Counted from the first letter of the stretch, positions 1 to 8,314 are shown. The stretch is 20,428 bases of DNA from JAHZFN01 sp965149945 (GCA_965149945.1 CBCTTQ010000033.1:1-20428); one strand, 5' to 3'. Notes: generated by a model from the sequence alone, not told the origin. Translations and numbers: made by a program.

Positions 1-2
1 AT

Positions 3-305
3 TTATTGGGTACTTTGATGGGTACGGCGTTAACGTTGAAAAATTGTTTGGGAATCGCGGGAATTTTGGTGATTATTGCCATTTGTTTGGTGCCGGCATT
101 AAAATCTTTGCTTTTTGCTCTTTTGTTTCAGCTGTGTGGCGCTTTGGCAGAACCTTTGGGAGATAAACAATTGGCGGCGGCATTGACGGGATTGGGAAAT
201 GTTTTGATTTTGCTTTTTGCCGCTGTTACCGCTTGCGGAGTATTCTTTTTCTTTTTATTGACCATTACTTTGGCTATGGGAAATTTAAATTTGGCCATAA
301 GTTAA
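3..305 (+). CDS. spoIIIAE: Stage III sporulation protein AE, C-terminal part (5' end outside window)
   Basis: This is the last 100 or so residues of a polytopic membrane protein, open from the window edge to TAA at 303-305. It shows two long hydrophobic stretches (around GILVIIAICLVPALKSLLFALLF and LGNVLILLFAAVTACGVFFFFLLTIT, described by their ends only) and the ending NLAIS. SpoIIIAE is a membrane component of the SpoIIIA-SpoIIQ channel that connects the mother cell and forespore. The call rests mainly on position: it lies 68 bases upstream of spoIIIAF and is followed by spoIIIAG and spoIIIAH in the usual order. The apparent TTG or ATG codons near the edge are internal, not starts. The identification is strong by synteny and only moderate from the fragment alone. 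Confidence 0.85.
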   Translation, partial: LLGTLMGTALTLKNCLGIAGILVIIAICLVPALKSLLFALLFQLCGALAEPLGDKQLAAALTGLGNVLILLFAAVTACGVFFFFLLTITLAMGNLNLAIS

Positions 306-373
306 AAAATGTTGCGGATTCGTAACGGCAGTATTTCAGCATAAGAGAAGTTGATTACGGAAAGGGCAGGTGT

Positions 374-934
374 ATGATGGATACCATTGTTGCAGTTGTC
401 AGGAATTTAATCATTTTGGCGTTTCTTTCTTTATTTTTGGAGTTGCTTTTGCCCGGAGGAAGCACCAAGCGATACGCTAAATTTGTGATGGGGCTTTTGG
501 TAGTGCTGGCATTATTGCAGCCTCTGTTGCAATTGACACAATGGAAAATGCCGGTGGTTGCTGATTATCAAGAGGAGAGCAGCGTTGCCGCCGCGGAAGA
601 AATTGTCGGCAGCGGGGAAGAAATTCGGGAAAATTTCAATGAGACAGTGCTGGCGGAGTACGAAGAAGAGATCGCCGCGCAAATTGAAAAACTGGTGTCC
701 GGCATTGAGGGAGTGGAAGCGGTTTCTTCCACCTTGCGTTTTGATGGGGAGCAATTGAGCAGCATTACGTTGGGGATGGAAGTAATACCGGAGTTTTGGG
801 AGCAACCAGAGAAAATTCAGGAAATCCGAGAGGAAGCGGCGGAAATTTTGTCTGGGTTTTATGAGATAGAAACTAAGGATATTCGGATTTCTATCAGTGC
901 CGCGACAGAGGAGGCGGAAGAATATGGAGAGTAA
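374..934 (+). CDS. spoIIIAF: Stage III sporulation protein AF
   Basis: The protein has 186 residues. Two N-terminal membrane helices (about residues 8-27 and 35-55) surround the family hallmark LLPGGSTKRYAKFVMGLL, and an acidic soluble domain follows. This is the SpoIIIAF plan: a mother-cell membrane protein of the SpoIIIA complex needed for late forespore gene expression. ATG codons at 374 and 377 are in frame and I cannot choose between them; the upstream AAAGGGCAGGTG gives only a modest ribosome site. The end overlaps the likely spoIIIAG start by 11 bases, which suggests translational coupling. Length and architecture are ordinary for the family. Confidence 0.92.
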   Translation: MMDTIVAVVRNLIILAFLSLFLELLLPGGSTKRYAKFVMGLLVVLALLQPLLQLTQWKMPVVADYQEESSVAAAEEIVGSGEEIRENFNETVLAEYEEEIAAQIEKLVSGIEGVEAVSSTLRFDGEQLSSITLGMEVIPEFWEQPEKIQEIREEAAEILSGFYEIETKDIRISISAATEEAEEYGE

Positions 935-1640
935 CGTACGCAATAAAGAAGGGTTTGAAAGAGAGCCGTTTGCGGAGGAAAAAACTTCTTTAGAATGCCT
1001 GAACACGAAAAAAAAGCAATTAAACGCTGGCGTTGGTTGTTTGGGGAGTTGGCTGGATGAGCAATTAGCAAAATTCGGTTTCAAAGGCAAAAAGCGACGA
1101 CAGTTTAAACTGTTATTGTTGATTTTACTTTTAGGCGTTTTGTTAATGCTGTTTGGCAACTGTGAGCAGAATCCACAGGCTACCGATGAACTGAGGGAAG
1201 AGACAGAGACGGTGTTGTCTGAAGAAGCTTTTTCGACCTATGATGAGGAAAAACAATTGGAACAAAAACTGATCAATGTGTTGGAAAAAATCAAAGGGGT
1301 AGGAAATGTCAGTGTTTCTGTTACGCTGGCTTCCGGAAGTCGAACGGAATATGCGGTCAATGCCAGCACCACGGTGCATACAACAGAAGAAAACGGCGCG
1401 GACGGCAGTGAAAAAAACACTACGGAAACAACCACCGATCATGATATTGTTTTTCAAGAAGAACAGAATAATCCGGTAATTGTGCAGGAGTCTCGTGCGG
1501 AAGTGCAAGGAGTTTTGATTGTTGCTGACGGCGGAGACGATCAGAGAGTGGTAGGGCAAATCACGGCTGCTGTATCTGCTTTGCTGGATCTGCCTGTTCA
1601 TAAAGTGATTGTTTGTGATACCGAAGACACATTGTCATAA
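924..1640 (+). CDS. spoIIIAG: Stage III sporulation protein AG
   Basis: I chose the ATG at 924 because GAGGAGG lies at 908-914 with a suitable spacing; the frame is open further upstream but without such a site. The product has 238 residues. After a charged N-terminus there is one membrane helix (about residues 62-77, rich in Leu) and then a soluble domain. That domain contains VGNVSVSVTL, a Ser/Thr-rich insertion, and a C-terminal VQGVLIVADGG ... LLDLPVHKVIV block. These are typical of SpoIIIAG, which forms a large secretion-type ring in the channel between mother cell and forespore. It overlaps spoIIIAF by 11 bases and precedes spoIIIAH by 31 bases, so one operon is likely. Confidence 0.92.
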   Translation: MESNVRNKEGFEREPFAEEKTSLECLNTKKKQLNAGVGCLGSWLDEQLAKFGFKGKKRRQFKLLLLILLLGVLLMLFGNCEQNPQATDELREETETVLSEEAFSTYDEEKQLEQKLINVLEKIKGVGNVSVSVTLASGSRTEYAVNASTTVHTTEENGADGSEKNTTETTTDHDIVFQEEQNNPVIVQESRAEVQGVLIVADGGDDQRVVGQITAAVSALLDLPVHKVIVCDTEDTLS

Positions 1641-1671
1641 GCAGAAAAAGAAAGTTGAAAGGAGAACAACT

Positions 1672-2433
1672 ATGTTAGGGAAAAAAAGAAAAAAAATGAG
1701 CTTTTCTGATTTGGAGCGTGGTCTAGGAGAAACCAAACCTTCCGGCAAAGGTGGATTTTTTCAGGGTGAAAATTCTCCCAAAGATACGGCTTCCCATGGA
1801 GGATTTTGGCAAAAACTGAAATATTTTTTCAGCTCCGAAAACAAAGAAGTCGCTCAGCATTTAATTGTAATTTTTGGGGTTTTGGTATTGATTTTATTGT
1901 CGTGCGCGGTTATCAATAAGGTAGAGCAAGGCGCGAACCCTATCGGACAACAGGCGTCTGGAGAAAACGTATGGGGAGAAGATCTTCGGCAGACAGTTGC
2001 GGAGGAAGAAGATTCTTCTCAGACGGAATCAGGTGATACACCGGTGAAGCCGGCAGAAGGAGAAGTTTTGAATAACGATAATGATTATTTTATCAACTAT
2101 GAAATGGAGAGAGAAAAAGTACGGTCAGAACAGTTGGAACTTCTCAATGAAATGGTGGAAGGGGAAAACACTTTACCGGAAGTGAAGCAGGAGGCGGAAA
2201 ATAAAATTTTAGCGATTACGGAAGGAATGGAAAATGAACTGCTTCTGGAAAGCCTGCTGGTGGCGAAGTACGGTGGTGAGGCGGTTGTTTTTGTTCAAGA
2301 GGATAAGGTGAATGTAATTTTGCGCCCGCAGGAGGGTGGCATCGATGACCAAGAAGCAGAAAAAATCGCGCAATTGGTTGATACTTATACAGGAATCGGC
2401 TACGAAAATGCTATAATTGTGATTAAGGATTAG
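1672..2433 (+). CDS. spoIIIAH: Stage III sporulation protein AH
   Basis: I chose the start at 1672 from AAAGGAG at 1658-1664, seven bases upstream; the open frame reaches back into spoIIIAG but lacks a comparable site. The product has 253 residues. It has a basic N-terminus, a single membrane helix near residues 63-81, an acidic Ser/Glu-rich linker, and a C-terminal domain. The C-terminal domain contains NDYFINYEMEREKVRSEQLE and ends with GIGYENAIIVIKD. This is the YscJ/FliF-like SpoIIIAH domain, which binds forespore SpoIIQ across the intermembrane space in studied species. It is the last gene of the spoIIIA cluster; a new promoter follows it. The N-terminal cytosolic part (about 60 residues) is somewhat long. 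Confidence 0.93.
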   Translation: MLGKKRKKMSFSDLERGLGETKPSGKGGFFQGENSPKDTASHGGFWQKLKYFFSSENKEVAQHLIVIFGVLVLILLSCAVINKVEQGANPIGQQASGENVWGEDLRQTVAEEEDSSQTESGDTPVKPAEGEVLNNDNDYFINYEMEREKVRSEQLELLNEMVEGENTLPEVKQEAENKILAITEGMENELLLESLLVAKYGGEAVVFVQEDKVNVILRPQEGGIDDQEAEKIAQLVDTYTGIGYENAIIVIKD

Positions 2434-2492
2434 TATGAGGTTGATTCGGGATAAAAATAATCGTCTCTCAGGGGGAAATATTTGTTTTTTAG

Positions 2493-2521
2493 TTGTTATT
2501 TCTCGTTGAATTTGCTATAAT
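2493..2521 (+). promoter_or_regulatory. Sigma-A-like promoter for the Asp23 gene
   Basis: TTGTTA at 2493-2498 and a perfect TATAAT at 2516-2521 are separated by 17 bases. The pair lies 34 bases before the Asp23 start, which has AAGGAGG at 2538-2544. It separates vegetative envelope-stress genes from the sporulation operon upstream. The call rests on sequence match only. Confidence 0.75.
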
Positions 2522-2554
2522 AAAAGCAGATTATGATAAGGAGGGATTTGCTCT

Positions 2555-2977
2555 ATGGAAGATAAAGTATTTGATGAAGTTGAAGTTGCAGGGGAAACCT
2601 CTGGAAATACCATCAGAATCGCTAATGATGTTGTCGCGACTATCGCCGGTATCGCCGCGGCGGAAATCGACGGTGTCGCGGGCATGAGCAGCGGCATTGT
2701 AGAAGGCTTGGGTCAAATGTTAGGCAGAAAACAGATGACCAAAGGAGTAAAAGTGGAAATTAATGACAATATCGCGAATATTGATATCAGCATCATTGTT
2801 GAATATGGCTCAAAAATCCCCGAAGTCGCCGAACGAATTCAAGAAAATGTTAAGGAATCCGTTGTAACGATGACCGGTTTGGAAATCGGTGCCATCAATA
2901 TCCATGTTCAAGGTGTAGCTTTCCCCCGTGCAGAAGAAGTAAACGAAGAGGAAGTAACCAATAAAGTGGAAGAATAG
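2555..2977 (+). CDS. Asp23/Gls24 family envelope stress response protein
   Basis: The protein has 140 residues. It contains the family pattern from about residue 14 onward: NTIRIANDVVATIAGIAAAE, then EIDGVAGMSSG, and later IDISIIVEYGSKIPEVAERI and NIHVQGVAF. There is no signal or membrane segment, so it is cytosolic. Asp23 proteins coat the inner face of the membrane and are tethered by AmaP in Staphylococcus. The neighbouring genes here are AmaP and DUF2273, which supports the same partnership. AAGGAGG at 2538-2544 fixes the ATG. It has its own promoter and is followed by a hairpin terminator, so it may be expressed above the downstream genes. Confidence 0.92.
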   Translation: MEDKVFDEVEVAGETSGNTIRIANDVVATIAGIAAAEIDGVAGMSSGIVEGLGQMLGRKQMTKGVKVEINDNIANIDISIIVEYGSKIPEVAERIQENVKESVVTMTGLEIGAINIHVQGVAFPRAEEVNEEEVTNKVEE

Positions 2978-2994
2978 GTTTTGTTCCATTGTAA

Positions 2995-3029
2995 AAAGGG
3001 CTATGGGATTCCCATTAGCCCTTTCTTTT
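2995..3029 (+). terminator. Rho-independent terminator after the Asp23 gene
   Basis: AAAGGGCTATGGG (2995-3007) pairs with CCCATTAGCCCTTT (3011-3024) across a 3-base loop, with one bulged base, followed by CTTTT. It lies 17 bases after the stop codon. The T run is short, so some readthrough into amaP is possible. Confidence 0.75.
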
Positions 3030-3074
3030 GCGTTTTACTGATGACTGTTGAAACGAGGTTTGCGAGGTGAAAAG

Positions 3075-3719
3075 ATGAGATTTATTGATCGGATTATTGT
3101 ACTGATTTTTTCTTTGATATTAATCGCCGGGGCGGTTGGAGGCGCGTTTTTGTGCTTCAATTCCCAAATTGTACAGGGAAACGTTATAGGCGTGTTGGAA
3201 TTATTGGTTTCTTATCGTTGGTTTGTTTTGGCTGGTTCTGTGGTATTGTTTGTGTTGGGATTGCTTATCTTATTCGGATCTGCTTTTCATTATAAAGGAC
3301 AATCAAAATCCACAGCCATCAGTACCAAAACTCATGGAGATGATGTACAGATTTCTGTTGGCGCTATTGATTGTATTGTCGGCCAGGTTGTCAAAGGATA
3401 TTCCCAAGTGAAAAGTGTCAGCACTCTGGTGGCAGAAAGTCCGGATGGTGTGAAGATCAAAGCCAAAACAGTAGTGAATGGTGATATCAATATTCCGGAA
3501 TTGGCGGAAAATCTGCGTCGTGATATTAAAACCCAATTGGAGACGATGGTAGGCCTGAAGGTCAAAGAAGTAAAAATCGTTGTGACTGATGTGGTTGCTA
3601 AGCCCATTGTAGTTGATCAGACTGTTGCGAAAACCATCGGAATTGATGAATCGGAAAAAAATACGGATATAAAAACGGTCAAAGACGAGAATCAAACGAA
3701 AATAAATACGGACAAATAG
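3075..3719 (+). CDS. amaP: Alkaline shock response membrane anchor protein AmaP
   Basis: The protein has 214 residues from the ATG at 3075, which has GAGGTGA just upstream; a TTG at 3048 is in frame but lacks a site. Two N-terminal membrane helices (about residues 5-28 and 48-70) are followed by a cytosolic Asp23-like domain with VGAIDCIVGQVVKGYSQVK and VKVKEVKIVV-type strands. A polar Lys/Asp-rich tail ends the protein. In Staphylococcus AmaP recruits Asp23 to the membrane. Its place between Asp23 and DUF2273 matches the common Bacillota cluster. I see no separate strong promoter in the 97-base gap. Confidence 0.88.
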   Translation: MRFIDRIIVLIFSLILIAGAVGGAFLCFNSQIVQGNVIGVLELLVSYRWFVLAGSVVLFVLGLLILFGSAFHYKGQSKSTAISTKTHGDDVQISVGAIDCIVGQVVKGYSQVKSVSTLVAESPDGVKIKAKTVVNGDINIPELAENLRRDIKTQLETMVGLKVKEVKIVVTDVVAKPIVVDQTVAKTIGIDESEKNTDIKTVKDENQTKINTDK

Positions 3720-3760
3720 TGCGATAAAGAAGTTTGTCCCAATGGTGAGGAGGTAAATCA

Positions 3761-3982
3761 ATGGATGTTATGGGATTTCTTACACAATTGTGGGAAAACC
3801 ATCGTAACGCGTGCATCGGTGTGGTCGTCGGTTTGTTGATCGGGCTATGCTTTGTTTCGTTCGGATTTTGGAAAACCATTGTAGTTGCCATTTGCTTGTT
3901 AATCGGCTTGTTGATCGGTCGGGTTATTGATAACGGTGGCGGCTGGAAAAACTTTATTGAAAATTTTAAACGAAATGAATAG
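3761..3982 (+). CDS. DUF2273 small integral membrane protein
   Basis: The protein has 73 residues with two adjacent hydrophobic segments, about residues 17-34 and 38-54, separated by a short FWK turn. A basic and polar C-terminus follows (WKNFIENFKRNE). This is the DUF2273 family that accompanies AmaP and Asp23 genes. It presumably takes part in the same membrane-associated complex, but its biochemical role is unknown. GAGGAGGT at 3747-3754 places the start. It is 41 bases after amaP and 52 bases before nusB. Confidence 0.88.
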   Translation: MDVMGFLTQLWENHRNACIGVVVGLLIGLCFVSFGFWKTIVVAICLLIGLLIGRVIDNGGGWKNFIENFKRNE

Positions 3983-4034
3983 CAGTTTATTGGCAGAATA
4001 ATAAAGATGAAATAAATTTTTAGGGGGAAATGGC

Positions 4035-4820
4035 TTGAGTAGGCACGAAGCGAGAAAGATTGCTTTTCAAATGCTCTTTCAGATGGATGTGGGAAAAAAT
4101 GATTTTTCGATGGCGGAGCATACCTTGGCGGAGTCCAAATTACAGGGAAATTATAAAAAATTCGCGTTATCATTGGCGCGTGGTGTTTCCGAGCATTCTT
4201 TTGAATTGAGTACATATCTGAACAAATTTACCAGAGGATGGAAGACGCGGCGCTTGGCTGCTGTCGATCGCAATCTGATCAAGCTGGCAATGTATGAAAT
4301 GCAGTTGCGGGAAACTCCCTGGAACATTGTGATCAATGAAGCGGTGGAACTCGCTAAGGAATTCGGGACGGCGGAGTCTCCTGCCTTTGTTAATGGAGTG
4401 TTAGATCAATTCTATCATAAAGTTATGCTGGAAAAGGATCCTGCCTATCAAATTACTGAGCAGGATCGAATGGATTATCAGCAGGAACAAGAAGCAGTGC
4501 GCGAGTCTTTTCAGCAGGATGAGACTCCTCCTGTGAAAAAAACAGATCCGAATGCTGCTATGCGCCAGAAGTTTTCTTTTGTTGAAGAAAATCAGCTCAT
4601 TCAAAAGCAGGGCTTTCGAAAGATTAAAAAGGCGGATATTTCCGAAAAAGAACAGATTAAAGAAGAAAGTATTCTGGCGGACAAGCAGCGGATTTATGGT
4701 GAAAATGCTTTTTTAACAGACCGTGACCTTCGTTTAGCGGCGGAACACGGAGAAGTCGTTCCGGAAAAAGTATTACGCCGCTATCACCAAAATAGCAAAG
4801 GCAAAAAAAATGATGATTGA
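4035..4820 (+). CDS. nusB: Transcription antitermination factor NusB with long C-terminal extension
   Basis: The start is TTG at 4035, with AGGGGG at 4022-4027. The ATG at 4030 is out of frame and stops after two codons. Residues 1-133 are a complete NusB fold: SRHEARKIAFQMLFQMD at the N-terminus, AAVDRNLIKLAMYEM, INEAVELAKEFG and PAFVNGVLD. NusB binds boxA RNA with S10 (NusE) and supports antitermination of rRNA operons. The usual family length is about 130-150 residues, but this protein has 261. Residues 134-261 are a charged, Gln/Glu/Lys-rich tail without recognised motifs that ends in a basic stretch. It overlaps the region where the next gene may start. Confidence 0.93.
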   Translation: MSRHEARKIAFQMLFQMDVGKNDFSMAEHTLAESKLQGNYKKFALSLARGVSEHSFELSTYLNKFTRGWKTRRLAAVDRNLIKLAMYEMQLRETPWNIVINEAVELAKEFGTAESPAFVNGVLDQFYHKVMLEKDPAYQITEQDRMDYQQEQEAVRESFQQDETPPVKKTDPNAAMRQKFSFVEENQLIQKQGFRKIKKADISEKEQIKEESILADKQRIYGENAFLTDRDLRLAAEHGEVVPEKVLRRYHQNSKGKKNDD

Positions 4821-4831
4821 CGGTGTTAGAA

Positions 4832-5806
4832 ATGATCATTGGAATTGATACCAGTTGCTATACGACGAGTGTGGCTGCTGTTGATATGGAAGGCGCATTG
4901 ATAGAGGAAGAACGGCGGATTTTGTCGGTCCCCGCGGGCAGTCGGGGATTGTCCCAAAGCGCCGCTTTGTTTCAGCATGTTCGAGAAGGCAGGGAGGTTT
5001 TGTCGCGATGTTTGCGGAAGTTGCCCCTTTCTCATCTGCGCGGCGTCTGCGTCAGCAATTGTCCTCGCCCTTTGCCGGAATCGTACATGCCGGTTTTTTT
5101 GGCAGGTGTGAACGCGGCGGAACTGTTATCAGCGGTGCTGGATGTGCCGCTTTTTGATACTTCTCATCAGGAAGGTCATTTGATGGCAGGGCAAAAAACC
5201 GCGAAAATGCCGCCGAGGGAACGTTTTTTGGCAGTTCATTTATCAGGTGGTACTACAGAATTGCTGTTAGCTGAAACAAAGGAAACGGGATTTTCGGTGA
5301 AAATCTTAGGCGGAAGTAACGATCTTCATGCCGGGCAATTGGTAGATCGCGTTGGGGTTGCCTTAGGACTGCCGTTTCCTTGCGGACAACAATTGGACCG
5401 ATTGGCTTGCCAATACGAAGGAAGCTGTCATCCGTTCAAAAAAGCGGTGCAAGGTTGTGAATTTTCTTTGTCCGGCGCCGAAGCGGAAGCAATGCGCCAA
5501 ATTAATAAAGGTACGGTGAGTGCGGGTGCTTTGGCAAAAGGGATCTTTGCTTTATTAGCGGATTCTTTGGCAAAGGTGATTCTTACGGCGGCGGCAGAAG
5601 AGCAAGTGAACACGGTACTTTTGGTAGGCGGTGTCAGCGGAAGTCACTGTTTGGCGCGGCAGCTGCAAAAGCAGTTGGAAAACGATATGGGGCTTTATTT
5701 TGCGCCGCCGCGATACGCGCGGGATAACGCTTACGGTGTTGCGTTATTGGGATTGCGGCAATATGAAGCATGGAAAAAGAAAGCAACGGAACGAAATAAA
5801 GAATAG
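4832..5806 (+). CDS. Divergent TsaD/Kae1-family (peptidase M22-type) paralogue
   Basis: The protein has 324 residues from the ATG at 4832. TTG at 4817 and GTG at 4823 are also in frame, and no clear ribosome site decides between them. It has the ASKHA nucleotide-binding plan of TsaD: GIDTSCYTTS at 3-12, HQEGH at 112-116, LSGG at 137-140, FSLSG at 211-215, GGVSGS at 266-271 and ARDNA at 296-300. The metal ligands known in TsaD (two His in HxxxH and a late Asp) are present as H112, H116 and D298. The canonical SGGHT is SGGTT, and the DDAxGE segment reads NDLHAGQ, so it is not a standard t6A synthase subunit. Proteins of this kind are often annotated O-sialoglycoprotein endopeptidase, a name I would not trust. 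A true tsaD is presumably elsewhere. Confidence 0.8.
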   Translation: MIIGIDTSCYTTSVAAVDMEGALIEEERRILSVPAGSRGLSQSAALFQHVREGREVLSRCLRKLPLSHLRGVCVSNCPRPLPESYMPVFLAGVNAAELLSAVLDVPLFDTSHQEGHLMAGQKTAKMPPRERFLAVHLSGGTTELLLAETKETGFSVKILGGSNDLHAGQLVDRVGVALGLPFPCGQQLDRLACQYEGSCHPFKKAVQGCEFSLSGAEAEAMRQINKGTVSAGALAKGIFALLADSLAKVILTAAAEEQVNTVLLVGGVSGSHCLARQLQKQLENDMGLYFAPPRYARDNAYGVALLGLRQYEAWKKKATERNKE

Positions 5807-5815
5807 GTTGATCGT

Positions 5816-5837
5816 GCGAAAAGTTGTTCGTTTTCGC
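5816..5837 (+). repeat. Short perfect inverted repeat upstream of the Stn genes
   Basis: GCGAAAA (5816-5822) and TTTTCGC (5831-5837) can form a 7-base-pair hairpin with an 8-base loop. It sits in the 69-base gap between the TsaD-like gene and the NuoE-like gene, with a T-rich stretch a few bases further on. It could be a weak terminator, a processing site or an operator; the sequence does not decide. Confidence 0.4.
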
Positions 5838-5875
5838 TGAATCATTTTTAGGAAGAATATAGGGGTGAAAAACAA

Positions 5876-6403
5876 ATGACAAAACAGACAGCCAAAAAAG
5901 AAAATTTGGCATTGTTGGAACCGACATTGGAAGAATATGCCGGCATTCGCGGTAGTCTGGTGACTATTTTGCAAAAAACACAGGAACTCTATGGTTACTT
6001 GCCAATGGATGCTTTGCAGTTGATCAGCGAACGCACCGGCGCTTCTCCCGCGAAAATTATGGGCGTTGCGACTTTTTATGAAAACTTTTCTTTGGATCCC
6101 AAAGGTAAGTATGTTATAAAAGTCTGTGATGGGACGGCCTGTCATGTGCGCAAATCAGTGGATGTGCTCAGTACACTGCGGATGGAACTGGGACTTTCCG
6201 AAGAAAAAAATACCACGGATGATTTTTTGTTTACGGTGGAAATCGTCTCTTGTCTGGGGGCTTGCGGATTGGCTCCGGTACTGACGGTAAACGGAAAGGT
6301 ACATGGATCCATGAATGCTGCCAAAACAAAGGAACTTTTGGAAGAAATCAAGAAACAAGCCACGGAAATCGAAGCTCAGGTTGTGGCGGAAACACAGGTC
6401 TAG
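5876..6403 (+). CDS. stnA: NuoE/HydC-like [2Fe-2S] subunit of the bifurcating transhydrogenase
   Basis: The protein has 175 residues. A helical N-terminus (LVTILQKTQELYGYLP; IMGVATFYENF) leads to a thioredoxin-like [2Fe-2S] domain with ligands C84 and C89 (CDGTACHVRKS) and C126 and C130 (SCLGACGLAP). This is the 24-kDa-type subunit (NuoE, HndA, HydC). It passes electrons between the flavin subunit and other clusters. AGGGGTG precedes the ATG by about ten bases. The next gene follows after 12 bases. The symbol is inferred from the whole gene set, which matches the StnABC transhydrogenase of Sporomusa; on its own this subunit could belong to a hydrogenase, a formate dehydrogenase or another NADH-linked complex. 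Confidence 0.8.
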   Translation: MTKQTAKKENLALLEPTLEEYAGIRGSLVTILQKTQELYGYLPMDALQLISERTGASPAKIMGVATFYENFSLDPKGKYVIKVCDGTACHVRKSVDVLSTLRMELGLSEEKNTTDDFLFTVEIVSCLGACGLAPVLTVNGKVHGSMNAAKTKELLEEIKKQATEIEAQVVAETQV

Positions 6404-6415
6404 GGAGGTTTAGCC

Positions 6416-8299
6416 ATGATCAAAACCAGAGAAGAGTTGAACCGGCTGCGTGAAAAGTATTCGGCATGCCTGGCGAAAGAAAAAAAACAAGTGTTGATCT
6501 GCGGGGGAACAGGGTGTGTCGCTTGCGGATCTATGGGTATTTATGACAGATTTCTGGAACTTTTGGAAGCAAAGGGACTGGACGTCAGTGTGCATTTGGT
6601 AGAAGAACCGGAGGAACAGGAACGCTGCGCCGTTTCTATGAAAATCAGCGGGTGTCACGGATTTTGTGAATGCGGGCCTTTGGTGCGTATTGAACCAAAC
6701 GGCTGGTTATATATTAAGACCAAAGTGGATGATGTGGAAGAAATCATCGAAAAATCCCTGATCGGGGATGAATATATTGACCGGTTGGTATATCATCAGG
6801 ACGGTATCGCGTATCCTTGTGAAGAAGAAATTCCTTTTTACGCTCAGCAGAAAAGACAAGTATTGGAAAACTGCGGTCGAATCAATGTGGGCTCTTTGGA
6901 AGAATACATTGCTCACGATGGTTATCAGGCCGTTGCCAAGGCGCTGTGTGAAATGACACGGGAAGATGTCATTGATGAAGTGACTAAATCGAATCTGCGG
7001 GGACGCGGCGGCGCCGGTTTCCCTACCGGAATCAAATGGAAGTCTGCTTATGGCAGAAATTCTGAGATAAAATATATTCTTTGTAACGGAGATGAAGGAG
7101 ATCCGGGCGCTTTTATGGATCGCAGTATTATGGAAGGCGATCCTCATCGTGTGTTGGAGGGAATGATGATCGGCGCTTATGCCATCGGCGCCAAAGAAGG
7201 ATACATTTATGTGCGTGCGGAATATCCTCTGGCCATTCGTCGTTTGGAAACCGCTATTAAACAGGCCAGACAGGCGGGACTGTTAGGAGAACATATTTTA
7301 GGAACTAGATTTTCTTTTGATCTGCATATCAATAAAGGCGCCGGCGCCTTCGTTTGCGGTGAAGAAACGGCTCTGATTGAATCGGTGGAAGGCAACCGCG
7401 GTATGCCGCGCATTAAGCCTCCCCGTGCGGATGAAAAAGGTTTGTTTGACAAGCCTTCGATTATTAACAATGTGGAAACTTATGCTAATATTTCCATGAT
7501 TATCAACAAAGGCGCGGATTGGTACTTGTCCACGGGCTGTCCGGGTAATCCCGGTACCAAGGCATTTGCTCTGACCGGTAATGTGAAAAACACCGGTTTA
7601 ATTGAAGTGCCTTTAGGTACCACGCTGCGGGAAGTTATTTTTGATATCGGCGGCGGTATTCGCAATGACCGAAAATTCAAAGCGGTACAGATTGGCGGTC
7701 CTTCCGGCGGTTGCTTGACGGAAGAGCATCTGGACCTTCCTTTGGATTTTGATTCCTTGAAAAAAGTGGGCGCCATGATCGGTTCCGGCGGCATGATTGT
7801 CATGGATGAAACCACCTGTATGGTGGATATGGCGAGATTTTTTCTAAACTTTACACAAAGGGAATCTTGCGGAAAATGCGTTCATTGTCGCTTGGGCACG
7901 AAACGGATGTTGGAAATTCTGACCAGAATTACAGAAGGCAAAGGCAAAGACGGAGATATGGAATTGCTGCAGGAATTGGCGGAAGAAGTACGAGAAGGCG
8001 CGCTTTGCGGTTTAGGCAATACAGCGCCCAATCCGGTGTTGTCTTCTTTGCGGTTTTTCGCGAATGAATATCGTGATCATATTTATAAAAAGAAATGTAC
8101 GGCTCACAGCTGTAAGGATTTGATTGTATATACAATTGATCCTGACCAATGCCGCGGTTGTACCCTTTGTTCCAAAAAATGTCCCACCGGTGCTATCACC
8201 GGTGAGCCGAAGCATCCTTTTGTCATCAATCAAGAGGAGTGTATTAAATGCGGAACCTGTAAAGCTGTCTGTCGTTTTGGCGCAGTAGCATTAGACTAA
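6416..8299 (+). CDS. stnB: NuoF/HydB-like FMN and NAD(H)-binding subunit
   Basis: The protein has 627 residues and four modules. Residues 20-115 are a thioredoxin-like [2Fe-2S] domain (CGGTGC, SGCHGFCECGP). Residues 150-440 form the FMN/NADH domain with GRGGAGFPTG at 196-205, CNGDEGDPGAFMDRS and GAGAFVCGEETALIESVEG. A SLBB-like part follows, then a [4Fe-4S] site with C485, C488, C491 and C531. The C-terminus is a 2[4Fe-4S] ferredoxin (C579/582/585/589 and C609/612/615/619). This architecture is that of HydB, HndC and StnB, the flavin subunits of bifurcating enzymes. GGGAGG at 6403-6408 supports the ATG. The gene lies 12 bases after stnA and 15 bases before stnC. Confidence 0.87.
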   Translation: MIKTREELNRLREKYSACLAKEKKQVLICGGTGCVACGSMGIYDRFLELLEAKGLDVSVHLVEEPEEQERCAVSMKISGCHGFCECGPLVRIEPNGWLYIKTKVDDVEEIIEKSLIGDEYIDRLVYHQDGIAYPCEEEIPFYAQQKRQVLENCGRINVGSLEEYIAHDGYQAVAKALCEMTREDVIDEVTKSNLRGRGGAGFPTGIKWKSAYGRNSEIKYILCNGDEGDPGAFMDRSIMEGDPHRVLEGMMIGAYAIGAKEGYIYVRAEYPLAIRRLETAIKQARQAGLLGEHILGTRFSFDLHINKGAGAFVCGEETALIESVEGNRGMPRIKPPRADEKGLFDKPSIINNVETYANISMIINKGADWYLSTGCPGNPGTKAFALTGNVKNTGLIEVPLGTTLREVIFDIGGGIRNDRKFKAVQIGGPSGGCLTEEHLDLPLDFDSLKKVGAMIGSGGMIVMDETTCMVDMARFFLNFTQRESCGKCVHCRLGTKRMLEILTRITEGKGKDGDMELLQELAEEVREGALCGLGNTAPNPVLSSLRFFANEYRDHIYKKKCTAHSCKDLIVYTIDPDQCRGCTLCSKKCPTGAITGEPKHPFVINQEECIKCGTCKAVCRFGAVALD

Positions 8300-8314
8300 A
8301 AGGAGATCAGAAAA

